From contig CM032231.1 of the NCBI GenBank assembly GCA_019009955.1, forward strand, positions 106,273,001 through 106,337,000: a stretch of DNA of 64,000 bases, read 5' to 3'. The DNA is from Riptortus pedestris. Taxonomy: Eukaryota; Arthropoda; Insecta; Hemiptera; Alydidae. Below are positions 46,061 to 57,747 of the stretch, in pieces. Numbering within the stretch: the stretch's first letter is position 1; each line of letters begins with the position of its first letter. The notes beneath the pieces are model-generated. The model was not told the origin of the DNA. It ran no database searches and worked only from the letters and a program-made list of their open reading frames with translations. Both the position numbers and the translations under genes were made by a program.

Positions 46061-46280
46061 TTTATTATTATTTACGTCCACTTTATGCTACTAGGCTAAT
46101 CGGGACGGGTTATCTACTGGTTACTACCCTTTTCTAGCCAGGGTGGGCTCAAGGAGTTTATTTAGTGAGTACGTCACTAGATAAATTTCTACTGCCCAGG
46201 GCGGAAATCGAACCCGCCTCTCTAGGTCTACTACGCGGGATTAGGACCAACGCCCTAACCCGCATGGCCAACCTGAGCCC
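46061..46280 (-). mobile_element. tRNA-derived SINE with target duplication
   Basis: Minus strand from 46280: GGGCTCAGGTTGGCCATGCG (A-box region), GGCGGGTTCGATTTCCGCCC (B-box region), a body with ACTCACTAAATAAACTCC and CACCCTGGCTAGAAAAGGG, and the tail CATAAAGTGGACGTAAATAA. Direct repeats ATCTTGAGTTTT flank it at 46048-46059 and 46283-46294, the target duplication of a LINE-mobilised SINE. It splits a family A copy. Confidence 0.94.
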
Positions 46281-46454
46281 AAATCTTGAGTTTTACATAC
46301 ACGCTTTTCAACGCTTACTTGTGAAATTCATCTTTAACGGCCAGGATGAATTTTCGTCATCTCCTAAGTAGAATCAATGGACTTTTGAAAAAGGGTTTGA
46401 AAATCGCGGTATGAGTATGACCTCGAGAGTTAATAAAGGAAATCTACTAAAAAG
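46281..46454 (+). mobile_element. family A copy, right part
   Basis: After the SINE: TTTTCAACGCTTACTTG, AGGATGAATTTTCGTC, TAGAATCAATGGACTTTTG and the decayed end AAAGGAAATCTACTAAAA. Confidence 0.75.
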
Positions 46455-46814
46455 AGCAAGTCCAAAATCTAAGAATTCCTTAAGCAAAATTGTTGGTAAT
46501 GAAACTTAATACAAAGTAACTTTTACTTTTGAATTAAATACTCCCACTCCTACTAATGCGATTTCCACTAAATGATATTATAACATTAAATATATCATGT
46601 CCAGTTTGAGATTCAGGTCTTGTTTACTGAATGATAGCTAAAAAGGAGAATTAGAGATAACAATGCCCAGATGACGTCATCTTTGCCGAAATGATACATT
46701 TTGAATCCAGCCCGTGTTATCCAGCATCTGAGGACCTGTCAATGTCCAAAAAAATGCAGTCAATGTGTGTTTTTTTTTTGTTTTGAATGATAATTTTTCT
46801 GAGTTATCACTCAT

Positions 46815-46932
46815 CTTTGAATCCGTTGCTAATCGGAACGGAACTGAATGTTGCTGCCCTTTTTTAGCCAATGTGGAGCAAATTAATTTATGCTGAGTGT
46901 TAGTTCCTATATGAATTCCTATTGTTAAATTC
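46815..46932 (-). mobile_element. decayed SINE body, inverted
   Basis: GCTAATCGGAACGG, TTTTTTAGCCAATGTGGAGC and TTAATTTATGCTGAGTG parallel the SINE body at 46093-46175. Confidence 0.5.
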
Positions 46933-46934
46933 AT

Positions 46935-47094
46935 TTTTAATAACTTCCAGACGGAAAGCGCTATAAATTGTATACAAACAGGTCAGCCAACCTCTTATAG
47001 CTGTACTGATAGAAGTATTCTTCACCGTAAAAAAAAACCATTACTGAAATATTTCTGAATATTCCACATTAAGTTTATTCAAAATTGTTAACTC

Positions 47095-47147
<53 letters not shown>

Positions 47148-47240
47148 GGAAAATTGTATATATATATATATAAATACAATTTTGAATGGACCTCATTTTC
47201 GTCATCTCCTGGGTAGGATCGATGGGCATTTCCAACAAAA
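46935..47240 (+). mobile_element. family A fragment around its (TA)n tract
   Basis: CAGACGGAAAGCGCTATAAA, CAAACAGGTCAGCCAACCTC, then an imperfect (TA)n (47096-47173), TTTTGAATGGACCTC and GATCGATGGGCATTT. Both termini are missing. Confidence 0.78.
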
Positions 47241-47929
47241 AGGGCATAATAGCAAAAAGGGGAAGCTAATAAATAATAATAACTATCCCATGTATGTTAA
47301 GCTCAAATAATGAGGTAACCAAGAAAAAGATATTTTCTAAAGAAGCAGTTGGTAGGAATTTATTTTATAGAAGGAAGATTCTTGGATTCTTATTTGTAGC
47401 CTGTCATTCATTTACAATTCATGTTATGCTACCGTATTAGCATATTAGTTGATTGAGAAAATTGAGAGTTTAAAATAAATGGTCTAAATAACCCGGAAAA
47501 TAAGAAGTAAAACGTGCACAGCCAGTTTAGCTTGCGGAGCCACGAATTGCCGAAGGACCCAGATGTCGAGGTCAGTAGAAGCGGCGTGGGAGTATTTATT
47601 CATTCAAACCAACATTCCGAGGCCGGAGGGTTCACTCACCACTCCTGGGGATGGCCCAACGTGGGGCAAGCTAACAACAGTTCTAAATAAAATATATATA
47701 CAGTTAGCTATTTAAAGTTTGTAATATACTCATAAATAGGGGGGGGGCAAAGTAGGAAAAGAAAAGTAAAATTGGGAAGAGTATTCTAGCATTATTCCAA
47801 AATTTTAAAGCAACACCCAGAAGTTTCTAAGATAAGGGGGCCTTAAACAACCCCTGAGGCACTGGGGCAAGGAAGATGTATTGTGATTAATATCTATAGA
47901 AAACTTGAAATAAATTATTATATTTATGC
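47241..47929. other. no gene; GC-rich patch
   Basis: A GC-rich block at 47515-47680 (TAGCTTGCGGAGCCACG to GGCCCAACGTGGGGC) of unknown nature. A seven-G run near 47741. Confidence 0.4.
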
Positions 47930-48420
47930 TCAGAACGAGTAGCTTATATTAGGACGCTTCGTAAAAGCAATAGTGACTAAAGAGATGCAGCATAAATGTT
48001 CAAAATTAGCGTCATTATATTTCCAAACGATTTTGACACTGAACTCCGGGAAACCCTTTCGAAAATTAAATAATACCTTCTCCATTTTTATGGTAGGACG
48101 ATAAATGGCAATACCAAGCATCTTACACAGCAGGTCTTTGCTAAGATCTTTGTTAAGTCGATAAAAATACAAGAACAGACAATTTGAAATTCATATCCTT
48201 AGTGCTGAGCCTACCATGTTTGGCTTTTTTTGGAAGGCATAATGTCCTTCTGGCGATGCAGATAATATTATAAATTGTTATTACAAGGAGCTCCACAACT
48301 GTCTTTCGATCCAACAATGATGGATGGGAAGATGTCCTCAACCTCTCAGGTCTACAACCTCCAAGAAATAGTTTTGCCAACAATTTCCAATTAAATACGA
48401 TAATTTGGATAGTCTACTTT
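47930..48420 (-). pseudogene. possible decayed coding remnant, unidentified
   Basis: Two overlapping minus-strand frames: 48410-48153 (FNWKLLAKLFLGGCRPERL, then LLDRKTVVELLVITIYNI) and 48172-47930 (DLSKDLLCKMLGIAIYRP). The shift between them and the amphipathic helix-like stretch resemble the decayed C-terminal part of a retroelement protein, but no diagnostic motif is present. Function not assigned. Confidence 0.25.
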
Positions 48421-48544
48421 TACCTCTTACACCAGAATTTTCATCAGTTCCTTCTCTGCCCCCTACGCTTCCAAGTAGATTTCTTTCAAATTGAAAGAAT
48501 TTACAACTCAATCTCAGAGTCCAAGGAGGTGAATGAAATCACAG

Positions 48545-48965
48545 CTCCTCCCTCACTCACAGTGCAATAGGAAAGCATCGGATGTCCGTTAACGGATCCG
48601 GTTAATCTGATATTGCCAACATCCCAACTTCTCATTTGCTTCACCTTCCACCAGAGAGGAATAGGATGTAGGACATAGTACTCGCTAAATGTGATATTTT
48701 CAGTCTCTCAGCTCCTCATATGCTCCACGATACATCAAAGAAGAATACGATGTACGTCAAAGAACCACGTAATTGTGATATTGAGAACTTCTCAGCTCCT
48801 CATTTGCTTCGAAATATTCCAGGAAAGCTTAAGGTTCACTACAACGAACCCCCTAAATGTAATATTCTCACATCTTGAGGTCCTCAAATGCTCCACGTAC
48901 ACCACAGAAAAAGGAAATTTACAAAAAAACCTCCTAAATCATATATTTTTTAACTTTTAACTATT
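48545..48965 (+). repeat. degenerate 84-bp tandem repeat
   Basis: The word CTCATTTGCT or its variants falls at 48631, 48715, 48799 and 48883, exactly 84 bp apart, followed in each unit by a GATATTCCAGAGAAG-like A-rich stretch and a TAAATGTGATATT-like block. About four to five units. It is open in one plus frame from 48691 to 48960. Confidence 0.85.
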
Positions 48966-49092
48966 ACCTCATACGTTACACAATACATAAGGTAAGTACA
49001 AGTATCAGATGCTGGACACCGAAACTCTGATTGTGATCTTCTCAATTTTTTGGATAATCTCTTTCTTCACAACATACAACACAACGTATCAT
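48966..49092. other. no recognisable feature
   Basis: Short spacer. Confidence 0.4.
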
Positions 49093-49158
49093 GCTGCTCC
49101 CCGGATTTGAACTCCGTCATAAAGTTAATAGCCAGTGAGCTAAGGCCACTCTTAAGTC
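49093..49158 (-). mobile_element. tRNA-like SINE head
   Basis: On the minus strand: AGTGGCCTTAGCTCACTGGC (A-box type) and GAGTTCAAATCCGGGGAG (B-box type), 66 bp in all. It lacks a clean acceptor-stem pairing and an ordinary anticodon stem, so it is read as a SINE head and not a working tRNA gene. Confidence 0.6.
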
Positions 49159-50324
49159 CCCGTCCCCCCACCATAACGTATATATAAGAAGTTTTGAAGA
49201 TTCTGTTATTTCACGCTTTTAACGTTTTGGACATTTTACCTAATGCTAGATTAAATTAAAGTCATTATTAAATAGCCCTGGAACGGAGAGAGTGTAGCAT
49301 TAATATAAAAGCCTGAACTGAAGAATGACGAGGAGGAAAAAAGTAGCGGTTTGTCGTGAATGTCAAGTGTAGCAGGTCTCGTGGGGAAGGGATTAAACCA
49401 CAAATGCCACAACTGAAACCATAATTCTGACTTACTTCTGTTGAATGTTAAGAATTATATGCCAGTGTATAACACTACTTCTGATATCAATATACGTAAT
49501 CAACACAATAAATGACAATAGTTCCTAGATAAGGAAGAAATCTGATTTTCTGAAAATGCGATGTAAATGTTTCAACCCATTTGATGAATTGTTTCCAATT
49601 GGTCGTGACATAAATATAACAGTGAAAGCTATTGGATTAATAACAGTAACTTTTTGAGGTTTATATTGGCACGCATATTTAAACGCCAATATGAATTTAT
49701 TTAGTGAATAAATACAGAGTCTTTCCACAAACAGCATTTAACAGCGACACAATCCCTCTATCACTTTTAAATATATTGTTTGTGATGACACCTTCCTTCC
49801 ACCATCGAGCACTTCTATTCTATGAAAGAAAAAGAGAGATTTGATTCGGTGACCCTGTCATTTCACTAAACATCATTGCAAAACACCAGCTGCTTACTCA
49901 GAACAATGCATCAATTTCCAACCGCCTTGAAGTAGGAGATGACTCATATTATAGAAACTACATCCAGTCATGGGAACGAACAGTTCAAGTTTATCTGCCA
50001 ATGCTGTTTTCATTGTTTGCTTTACCACAGTGCTTAGTTTTAGTTGTTTATGGACTACCACACGATAGAATATTAAGTGGGAGAAAGTCTGGATACCTAC
50101 CCAAGAACCATGGCCTTGATGGCACAGCCACCGCTGGATGTAGGTTAGAAATGAACTTTCTTCGAGGTGAGTACTCCCACTGGCACTGTCATTGCTCGCT
50201 TTCATTGTCCGTTCGGACAATGTCCAACTGCATGCAAATAAGCAATTGAAGTGAACTTTGGATGTTTGCATTTTCGCTAGCTAACATTTCACAAAAAGCT
50301 CAGAGTTATTTGAAGAAAAATCAA
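49159..50324. other. 1.2 kb without a supported gene
   Basis: Open frames occur on both strands at 49894-50271. A plus-strand stretch has splice-like borders (see findings). Confidence 0.4.
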
Positions 50325-51196
50325 CACCATCCCAAAGGGGCTCCGTAATCTAAGGAAATTTCCCTCCTGGAGGAACCACATACAGTACAGTCATACCATC
50401 AAAAATGATATCACCTGCACTTTATAATCTCTATACCACCCTTTCGAAGTACACTATATTAACAAAACATGAAACTCAATCTGGACATTAGATGAGTAGA
50501 GGTAGCTTTAAGTAAAATTTACATAATTATTTCATCTCTCTTGATTGGGGGTTTACTGAAGAAGGAATCGGGAAAAAATAAAATAACTCATTTAATAGTC
50601 AAGTTGTAGAAAATTGTATAGCACTTCTCTAGTACATTATGCTTTCAAAGAAGATTGATTATATAACATATTTCGATCATAGTAATAATGAGACAATCGT
50701 GACTGTTCTTTTTACCGCTCTTCTAAATCCCCACTTTTCCTGGTCCCGTGGCTTGAAATTGGATGTTACGAGGTATATTAGCCTGACGTTGAAGCAAGAT
50801 GAGTTGGAGTCTGGGGTTGGTGAAGGATTGTATCAGAAAATGCAAATAACTCGGTTAATATTGGCTTTAGAAGGAAAATGTATAGAACAATCATTGTAGG
50901 TTATTAAATTTCTCGATGAAACATAACATGGGTCTATCTGACAATAATGACGGATTTACTTAATTTAGTTTTTTTTCTTTTACGCCTTCTCTAAATCGGA
51001 TTCGATTTCAGTCGTTCCGAACTTGATTTTTAGTTTTAGATTAAACGTTGGAATTTGGAAATATGCGATATATTGTACATACATATTACTCATTTCCGTC
51101 ATCTCCCAGGTAGGCTGGATGGGCTATTGAAGAATATTTTCCAAAATAGCGTCCAAATTAGCTGATTTCATCTAAGAGAAATATCCTAAAATCAAG
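50325..51196 (+). mobile_element. family A element, old copy
   Basis: GGGGCTCCGTAATCTAAGGA, then GGGGGTTTACTGAAGAAGG, AATAACTCGGTTAATATTGG, GATTTCAGTCGTTCCGAACT, CCCAGGTAGGCTGGATGGGC and the end AGCTGATTTCATCTAAGAGA plus AATATCCTAAAA. No (TA)n remains. Confidence 0.78.
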
Positions 51197-51744
51197 CATT
51201 AGGCCATCTCTATGTATTTGATGGTCATCATGTAAAATAATTATGGATGCTTAGCCATAGTCTACATCAATTTGTTTTCGATGTTCTTAATATTAATTTT
51301 CAAGGGCTTTTACAAAATCAGGGTTTATTGTAAATAAAAAAAATAATAACAGTGAGGTCTTATTCTCAAGTAATAAAGGTATTGGATATTTTAGCCTTCA
51401 CTTATTAAACTTCATGATACTAATAAGCAAGTTGATAAATAGGTTTCAATCATTGAGGTTACAAGACCCATTAGTCTTCATTAAATAGTCATTGGATGTT
51501 TCCTTATCATTCTTGTAAGATAAAATTATACTACCTAAGATTTAGGTTTTATTGCCAGTGACTTTCGGTCTCCACCGACAGGTATGACAACAGTATCATT
51601 TATACTGGCGGTTCCAACCCTTTATATAAAATTAATTTAATTTATTAATTTATAAAAGAAAAAAAAAACATTTTATTTCTGGCTAAAAATATTTTTCATA
51701 TAAGTTTACAAACCCAGATTCACAGAAAAGACGAATAATAATAA
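51197..51744. other. no recognisable feature
   Basis: AT-rich spacer. Confidence 0.4.
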
Positions 51745-52440
51745 AAGCCCGCCACGTGGCGGATAAGAATGTCGCATTCTATACTCTACTTCTCGTACTA
51801 ATAACCGTATTTGATTGTAGATGTTTAGCGATACGGTTACTTAAGTGAAATTGGCTAAGTTGGAATGGGAAGTTAACTGAAGCTTGAAATAAAAAATAAA
51901 AAAAATGCCGATAACGAGATTAGTATCCGATGTAGAGACAATTGTGTAGCTGTTGGCCATTACTTCGTAGATAATTTGGTTTATGTACCACGCATAATAA
52001 TGGAAATAAACAAGATGTTGTATTTTACCCCTTCTTTAACCCCACCCCTCTCTTTCGATGTTAATTATTAACGAAACAACCTTAGTTTTAATTTAATGGA
52101 TAAATGTCAAATATGGTATACATGAAATAAAAACTGGTCTCTTGGAAACAGAATATTTATAATTGACGCCACAATGCGTCACTCAATCAGTAAATGTCTG
52201 ATGGAAACAATATGTCATATCTAACCTTGTAATAATACACTTCGTGATACACTGCCTTATTGTTAATGCAATAATGAGTGAGGGGATATTTAGGAGCTGA
52301 ACACTGAAAAATGTTATATTTTCAACAAGATTAATTCACCATTTCCTAAGAATGTAGTAGCTATGGGCGTTTGAAGGAATTTTACAAAACTAGCACTATG
52401 ACTTCTGTGTAGCGAATTTCCTTTGAGGTAAATGATTTAA
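51745..52440 (+). mobile_element. compound degenerate family A copies
   Basis: AATAAAAGCCCGCCACGTGG start-like end, GATAACGAGATTAGTATCCG, CGATGTTAATTATTAACGAA. A second partial copy from about 52140 contains CTTGTAATAATACACTTCGT, and the end AGCGAATTTCCTTTGAGGTA plus ATGATTTAA. Confidence 0.65.
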
Positions 52441-52468
52441 AAGTCCATCACTCAGGTGCAGAGGTAAT
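52441..52468 (+). mobile_element. family A 5' tip abutting previous 3' end
   Basis: AAGTCCATCACTCAGGTGCA directly follows the TTTAA end of the preceding copy, a second head-to-tail junction of the kind seen at 13606. Confidence 0.6.
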
Positions 52469-52511
52469 AATTATTTTATTATTTCCTGGAAAAGTAAAGA
52501 TTATATTAGGT

Positions 52512-53064
52512 CATATGTGGGCAACCCCCCGGCCCGCGGTAAGGTATGATCCGGCCCGCAAGACCTTTTGAAAACCCCAATTAAACAGAAATATTACACT
52601 ATTTACTGGAAATGAGGAAGATGAGGAGAGAGCAGTACTTATAAATGCGAACAGTTCTCTTCATTGATGAAAGTTAGTAAATCAAAACATCGTACAAGGC
52701 TGACTGACGATAATTTGGAAAAATCTTTTCGTCTTTTATCAGTGGAATTAATCCAAACATCGATGGATTAGTTTCCCAAATTCAAGGCAGTGTCTCATTG
52801 GTTTCGGTGTGGCTATTTAACTTTCGTTGTTTGTAATAATTCCAAATTTTACGATTTAATTATAATGTTGTACCTATTTTTTTCATTTCATTTTGCCATT
52901 TTAATAAATTGTATTATAATTACATTATCGTTATAATTTCATGTTTGATATCTATCGTTAAAAATTATGAACACTACTTGAAAATGCACTACTTTTAAAA
53001 GCGGCCCGCGAACGTATTTGCACACTAAAGTTTGGCCCGCAACATGTCAAAGGTTGCCCATAAC
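52512..53064 (+). mobile_element. hAT-derived element with transposase remnant
   Basis: Bounded by the direct repeat TATATTAGGT at 52502-52511 and 53065-53074, which includes the expected 8-bp duplication. The ends are related inverted repeats: TGTGGGCAACC on the left and GGTTGCCCATAA on the right. GGCCCGC motifs occur near both ends. It is the same family as the right-half copy at 1-274 and retains 3' coding sequence. Confidence 0.88.
52625..52771 (+). pseudogene. hAT transposase C-terminal remnant
   Basis: The open frame reads STYKCEQFSSLMKVSKS and KHRTRLTDDNLEKSFRL, ending at TAG 52769-52771. CEQxFSxMKxxKSKxRxxLTDxxL is the signature of the C-terminal dimerisation region of hAT transposases of the ZBED/GTF2IRD2-like group. 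The N-terminal BED finger and the catalytic core are deleted, so the element is non-autonomous. Confidence 0.87.
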
Positions 53065-53103
53065 TATATTAGGTAGTGGCTGAAATTAATGTATACTATT
53101 CGA

Positions 53104-53148
53104 GTGCGCGGGAAATCTGCTTTCCCATGCTGAGCCTGCGTGACAACT
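53104..53148 (-). mobile_element. family A 5' tip, inverted
   Basis: GCGGGAAATCTGCTTTCCCA, then GAGCCTGCGTGACAACTTTT. Confidence 0.65.
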
Positions 53149-53563
53149 TTTTATTATCACAGTCCATGTATTCCTGAAGAGGCGTGAAATTCAAAAACTG
53201 TAAACATGATAAGTGAATTAAATAATAATAACTGAAAAAGAGAAAAGTGGTTCTAATCCTTCACTCCTTTTAATTACTGACCTATTTAATGTTACTGAAT
53301 CTAATTAAGATCCGTTTTATATACACATGTATGTCTCTCTGGGTTGATTTTTATTTAGTTTGATAGATATATGTTTGTTTTGGTCTGTAGTTGTGTGGTT
53401 TGAACGTTACCTCAAAAGGTATTTTTACGTGGAGAATAAGATTTTCCAGTGTATCATTGATGCTGGTCACCCACAATAGCCCCGTTATAGTAACAGCTCA
53501 GTTTTCTCTCAAGCATGCCTATGACAACGATAAACCTTAAGAGCTCTTTGTGCTCTAGGAGTT
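53149..53563. other. no recognisable feature
   Basis: AT-rich spacer. Confidence 0.4.
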
Positions 53564-53686
53564 TGCAGATTTCCCTTAAGGGAAATCTGCTATTGAGGTC
53601 GTTCTCCTGACGTGATATTCGTAAAATTTCTTCAAATGTCCATCAATCCTACCCCTGCCCAGGAGAAGATGAAAATGAGGTATATT

Positions 53687-53781
<95 letters not shown>

Positions 53782-53849
53782 TTTAGTTTTCGGCATTCCA
53801 TAACCCTCTCTCTACTTAGTTAACGCAGCCCCTGCGTGACGGACTTTAT
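53564..53849 (-). mobile_element. family A element, both ends, middle deleted
   Basis: Plus strand: palindrome GATTTCCCTTAAGGGAAATC at 53569-53588, CTGCTATTGAGG, CAAATGTCCATC, a (CT)n tract passing into (TA)n (53691-53776), then AGTTAACGCAGCCCCTGCGT and GACGGACTTT. Only ~285 bp remain, an internal deletion derivative. Confidence 0.9.
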
Positions 53850-54111
53850 ACACTCTCAAAGCAGCTGATTTTGTTCAAATATAATTCTTAAAAAGAAAAA
53901 TATTCTGTGACTTAAAGATTATATTTCTCAAATAGAATAATTAATTATACGCCAGCTATTTGCTATGACTACTAACATCAATTCTACCTTATGTGTGATT
54001 TTTATGTAAACATTATTTATTATTTAAATAATGGAATGGATTTTTTTTTTTCATGTGAGATTTCTTTCTATCATAGAGTTTTTCTGATTTTGAAATTCAT
54101 CGCGATTTTAA
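53850..54111. other. no recognisable feature
   Basis: AT-rich spacer. Confidence 0.4.
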
Positions 54112-54152
<41 letters not shown>

Positions 54153-54562
54153 CATACGGTCGCATTTTGGTTTGATCGTTACCAAACTCCATATCTGAAT
54201 GTTTTATGTAAAAATAAAAATCAAGTTCGTTAATAGCTGAAATCTGACCAGTGCAAGGAGGGTATCGACGGGGGAATTTCGAAATTTCTCTATTATTATA
54301 CGTCGGGAATGGAAATCGGACCCGGTATAGTGACGGTTTAGAGTGGTTAGAGGATCAAAAATTTCAAATCTCTCCGATATTATGAGTCGTATCGTAAAAT
54401 GTTATTGTACCAATATTATTAGCATATTAATATTCTGAAATTACCGTTCTATGCATTTTTTTGTAATTCAAGTGTCAAGCGAGTTATTCGTACTTTCTTA
54501 TTTTCAGAGCCTTCAGTAACCCTGCTTATTTTACGCAGCTCCTGCGTGAAGCACTTTTTAAA
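54112..54562 (-). mobile_element. family A element, inverted, 3' end missing
   Basis: (TA)n at 54112-54147, GATCGTTACCAAACTCC, TCAAGTTCGTTAATAGCTGA, a partly duplicated middle, then TTTACGCAGCTCCTGCGTGA near 54531. Confidence 0.8.
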
Positions 54563-55492
54563 CTTCGAAGTAGGGCTTATCCTGGGTGAGAGTTGCATAA
54601 AAGCAGGGCATATATGATGGTCATTGGTCGTACCATGATTTAGCCCATGTAACAGCCTCTACCACTATGCTAGATATAATGACACATAACCCCACAAAAG
54701 TAGCCTAGGGAAAGCCGGCCTGCTTGGCGAAGTTTCCGTGAGTCATGGTGCAGTTGCTAGTAATATTCTCTCTATTAGAACCGTTATGCAGAATGTGAAA
54801 CACAAGTTGCCACTCTCCAGAAAAAGGCATTTACAACCGTGATGTTATTCCCTTGAGTATATCATTTACTTTGGATTGACATGTGCATTCTTATCACACT
54901 TTTAAGCGTTGATTTTTAACTTGAATGACTGTTCTAGCAGGCTTGCAGTGTACTATGGGTCGAATGAATGTACGGTGGACTATGCGAGTGTGTGTGTATT
55001 TATGTATATATATAAGGTCTTGGAAAATATTCAGTCGAATCGATTATCAGTCAATAATAAAATAATGGCTGAAGATTGCAAGGTTAGGTATTTACATTAC
55101 CGTTCGTCAGTTCATCTGATGGCAAAATGTCATGTAAAAGTCGAATAATGAATCGTAACACTTTTAAAATTGAATTCCATTCTTCATTTCAAGATAGTGG
55201 AATATCAAAAAAAAAAAAAACTTAAGGACCCAAATAGTTCATGGTGAAATCATTTTTTGCTCATGAAGATAAAAGTTAATAATTTTCCAGTCAAGGTCAG
55301 ACATAAGAGAAATTATTGGATTCCCGGTGCCGCCTGCACGAGGAGGCACCGTAGAGAATACCACTCTGGGCCAGAATTGTTTGTGCCACTGTTTGTTGTC
55401 TGCATAAGATGTTGGTATTATACTAATTTTCATACTATGCTGTTTTGACTACAAGTAAAGACCCTAGACTTGAACTGCCGGCAATGTCAATA
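54563..55492. other. no supported gene
   Basis: Short open frames only. No recognisable repeat. Confidence 0.4.
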
Positions 55493-56192
55493 CGTCCGTC
55501 ACATGTGTAAACTAAGCAGATTTTCAACATGTTGAAATGGCACAATACTCACCTCATCTCAGCATACATTCTTTATTTCCAAAAAACAAAAATCCGATGG
55601 TGGCGTTAAATAAAATCTCAATCGATGACGTCATCACACTAATTTGGGATTGGAATAAGGTGTTTCAAGATACATTCTCTTACGTTGAAAATGCGATGAC
55701 TAAAAGTGGGGTTTTGCTGACGGCTGAAATCTACTAAATGCCAATATCTCGGTTAATATCGGATATAGAGAAAACTTATTTATAGAACATTAAATTTGCA
55801 ATAACATTGTAGAATTTAACATATTTATAGAACATTAAATTTGCAATAACATTGTTTCTATACAATTGTTCCATACGACGTATAATGACGGAGATATTTT
55901 GATTCTTTGAAAATCCCCACCCTCCCACTGGTCCGATTTCACCCGTTAACGAACTTTCTTAGTTTTAAATAAAACCAAAATCTTTAGTTTTACGTAAAAC
56001 GTTTATGGAGTTTGGCATCAATAAATGAAAAAATGGTGACTACTAGAGCGGTAACAGACAAACATATAGATATATACAGAATTTTGAACGGACCACAGTT
56101 TCGTTGGGCATTTGTGGATATTATTCAAAAATCGCGTCATGACTACAAACCTCAATAGCAGATTCCCCTTAAGCGAAATCTGCTAAAACGTA
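55493..56192 (+). mobile_element. family A element with 45-bp internal duplication
   Basis: Starts TACGTCCGTCACATGTGTAA and ends CCCTTAAGCGAAATCTGCTAA. ATTTATAGAACATTAAATTT is repeated at 55778 and 55823. The (TA)n is reduced to ATATAGATATATAC. Confidence 0.87.
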
Positions 56193-56292
56193 GAATGTAA
56201 AACGACAAAGAGGATAGAACGTGGTTTAAAGTTCTTTTCTACTTTATTAGGATGTATAGCAGCGGGGATCTGTTCGGAAATCGAAATATTAG

Positions 56293-56415
56293 CTGCTATT
56301 TCCCTTAAGGGAAATCAGCTATTGAGATCGTACTCATGACGCGATTTTCGAAAAATTTCTTCAAATGTCCATCGATCCTACCCAGGAGATGACGAAAATG
56401 AGGTCCGTTCAAAAT

Positions 56416-56482
<67 letters not shown>
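56293..56482 (-). mobile_element. family A copy, 3' end, opened by Helitrons
   Basis: Palindrome TTTCCCTTAAGGGAAATCAG at 56297-56316, CTATTGAGATCGTACTCATG, TCAAATGTCCATCGATCC, GAGGTCCGTTCAAAATTATA, then (TA)n from about 56411 to 56482. The rest of this copy is found at 60022-60722. Confidence 0.92.
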
Positions 56483-56488
<6 letters not shown>

Positions 56489-57747
56489 GTAACCTCTGTC
56501 TGTACATTGATTTTTTTCACGAAATTTCACGATAACTTTTTGTTTCACATGTCATAGACACCATAACTGCATTTTGTTTCTTTGGTGTCTGTTTGTTTGT
56601 TTGTTTGTTTGTTACCTTTTCACGCATAAACGGCTGAACCGAATTTTATGAAACTTGGTATGTATATTACTACTAACCCAACTTAGACTTTAGGCTATAT
56701 TAATATCCTCTGAGACAAACAGGAGTGGGGGTTATAAAGGAAGCCAGAAATTAAAAATAGCGATATTTCGATTCCTATTGGTTTTTCGGCAAATATGCAC
56801 ATAACAGAAGTTGTTTATTTTGTTATTTAGAGTAACTTTTGTTATATACACTTTCGTCGTATACCGAATTACAAACGAGATATACGCTAAAACCTATAGA
56901 GGAAGTGAACTATTTTATATCGCACAAAAGAATCAACCAAACTAAATAAAACTCGGTATGTGTATTAGCACTAACGCTTTCATTATAACAAGCCATGCCA
57001 ACATTTTTAGGGACGGGCAGGAGTGGGGGTTATAAGGGAAGCCAGAAATTAAAAATAGCGATATTTCGTTTCTTATTGGTTTTTCGGCATATATGAACAT
57101 AACAAAAGTTGTTTATTCTGTAATTTAGAGTAACTTTTGTTATATTCACTTTTGCCGTATACGGAAGTATAAATGAGTTATACTCTAAAAACTATAGAGG
57201 GAGTCACCAATTTTAATTGGCTCAAAAGACTCAACCGAACTACTCCAAACTCGGTATTTGAATTAGTACTAACGTCTTCCTTATAATAAGCCATACTAAT
57301 ATTTCTAGGGACGGGCAGTTATATGGAAGGCCTGAAATTAAAAATAGCGATATTTCGTTTCCTATTGCATTTTCAACAAACATGCACATAACAAAAGTTA
57401 TTCGTTTTGTTATTTAGAGAAATTTTCTCAACATTTCTTTTCAATGTGAACTACCAGGTACCTCAAATGAAAAAATTTATTCAAATGTATGTCAATATTT
57501 TTTCATTAATAATTCAAATCTATGCATAATGCACAGGAAACGGGAAATATGACAATATGCAGAACAGTGAAGTCTTGCATAAAAAAATAATTTTATTATT
57601 AACAAATCCACATAAACGACGGGTGTTAACCCTAAACACTGGAACGGGTAAATGTCATAATATTGTGCAAAGTAAAGCCTTGCCAAAAATATACCACCAA
57701 CATTCAGCCCCAAATGAATTCCCGAGCGAAGCCGGGTATCTCAGCTA

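Noticed and set aside
49093..49158. Functional tRNA gene on the minus strand
   Set aside because: A- and B-box-like words are present, but acceptor-stem pairing and an ordinary anticodon stem are not; better read as a SINE head.
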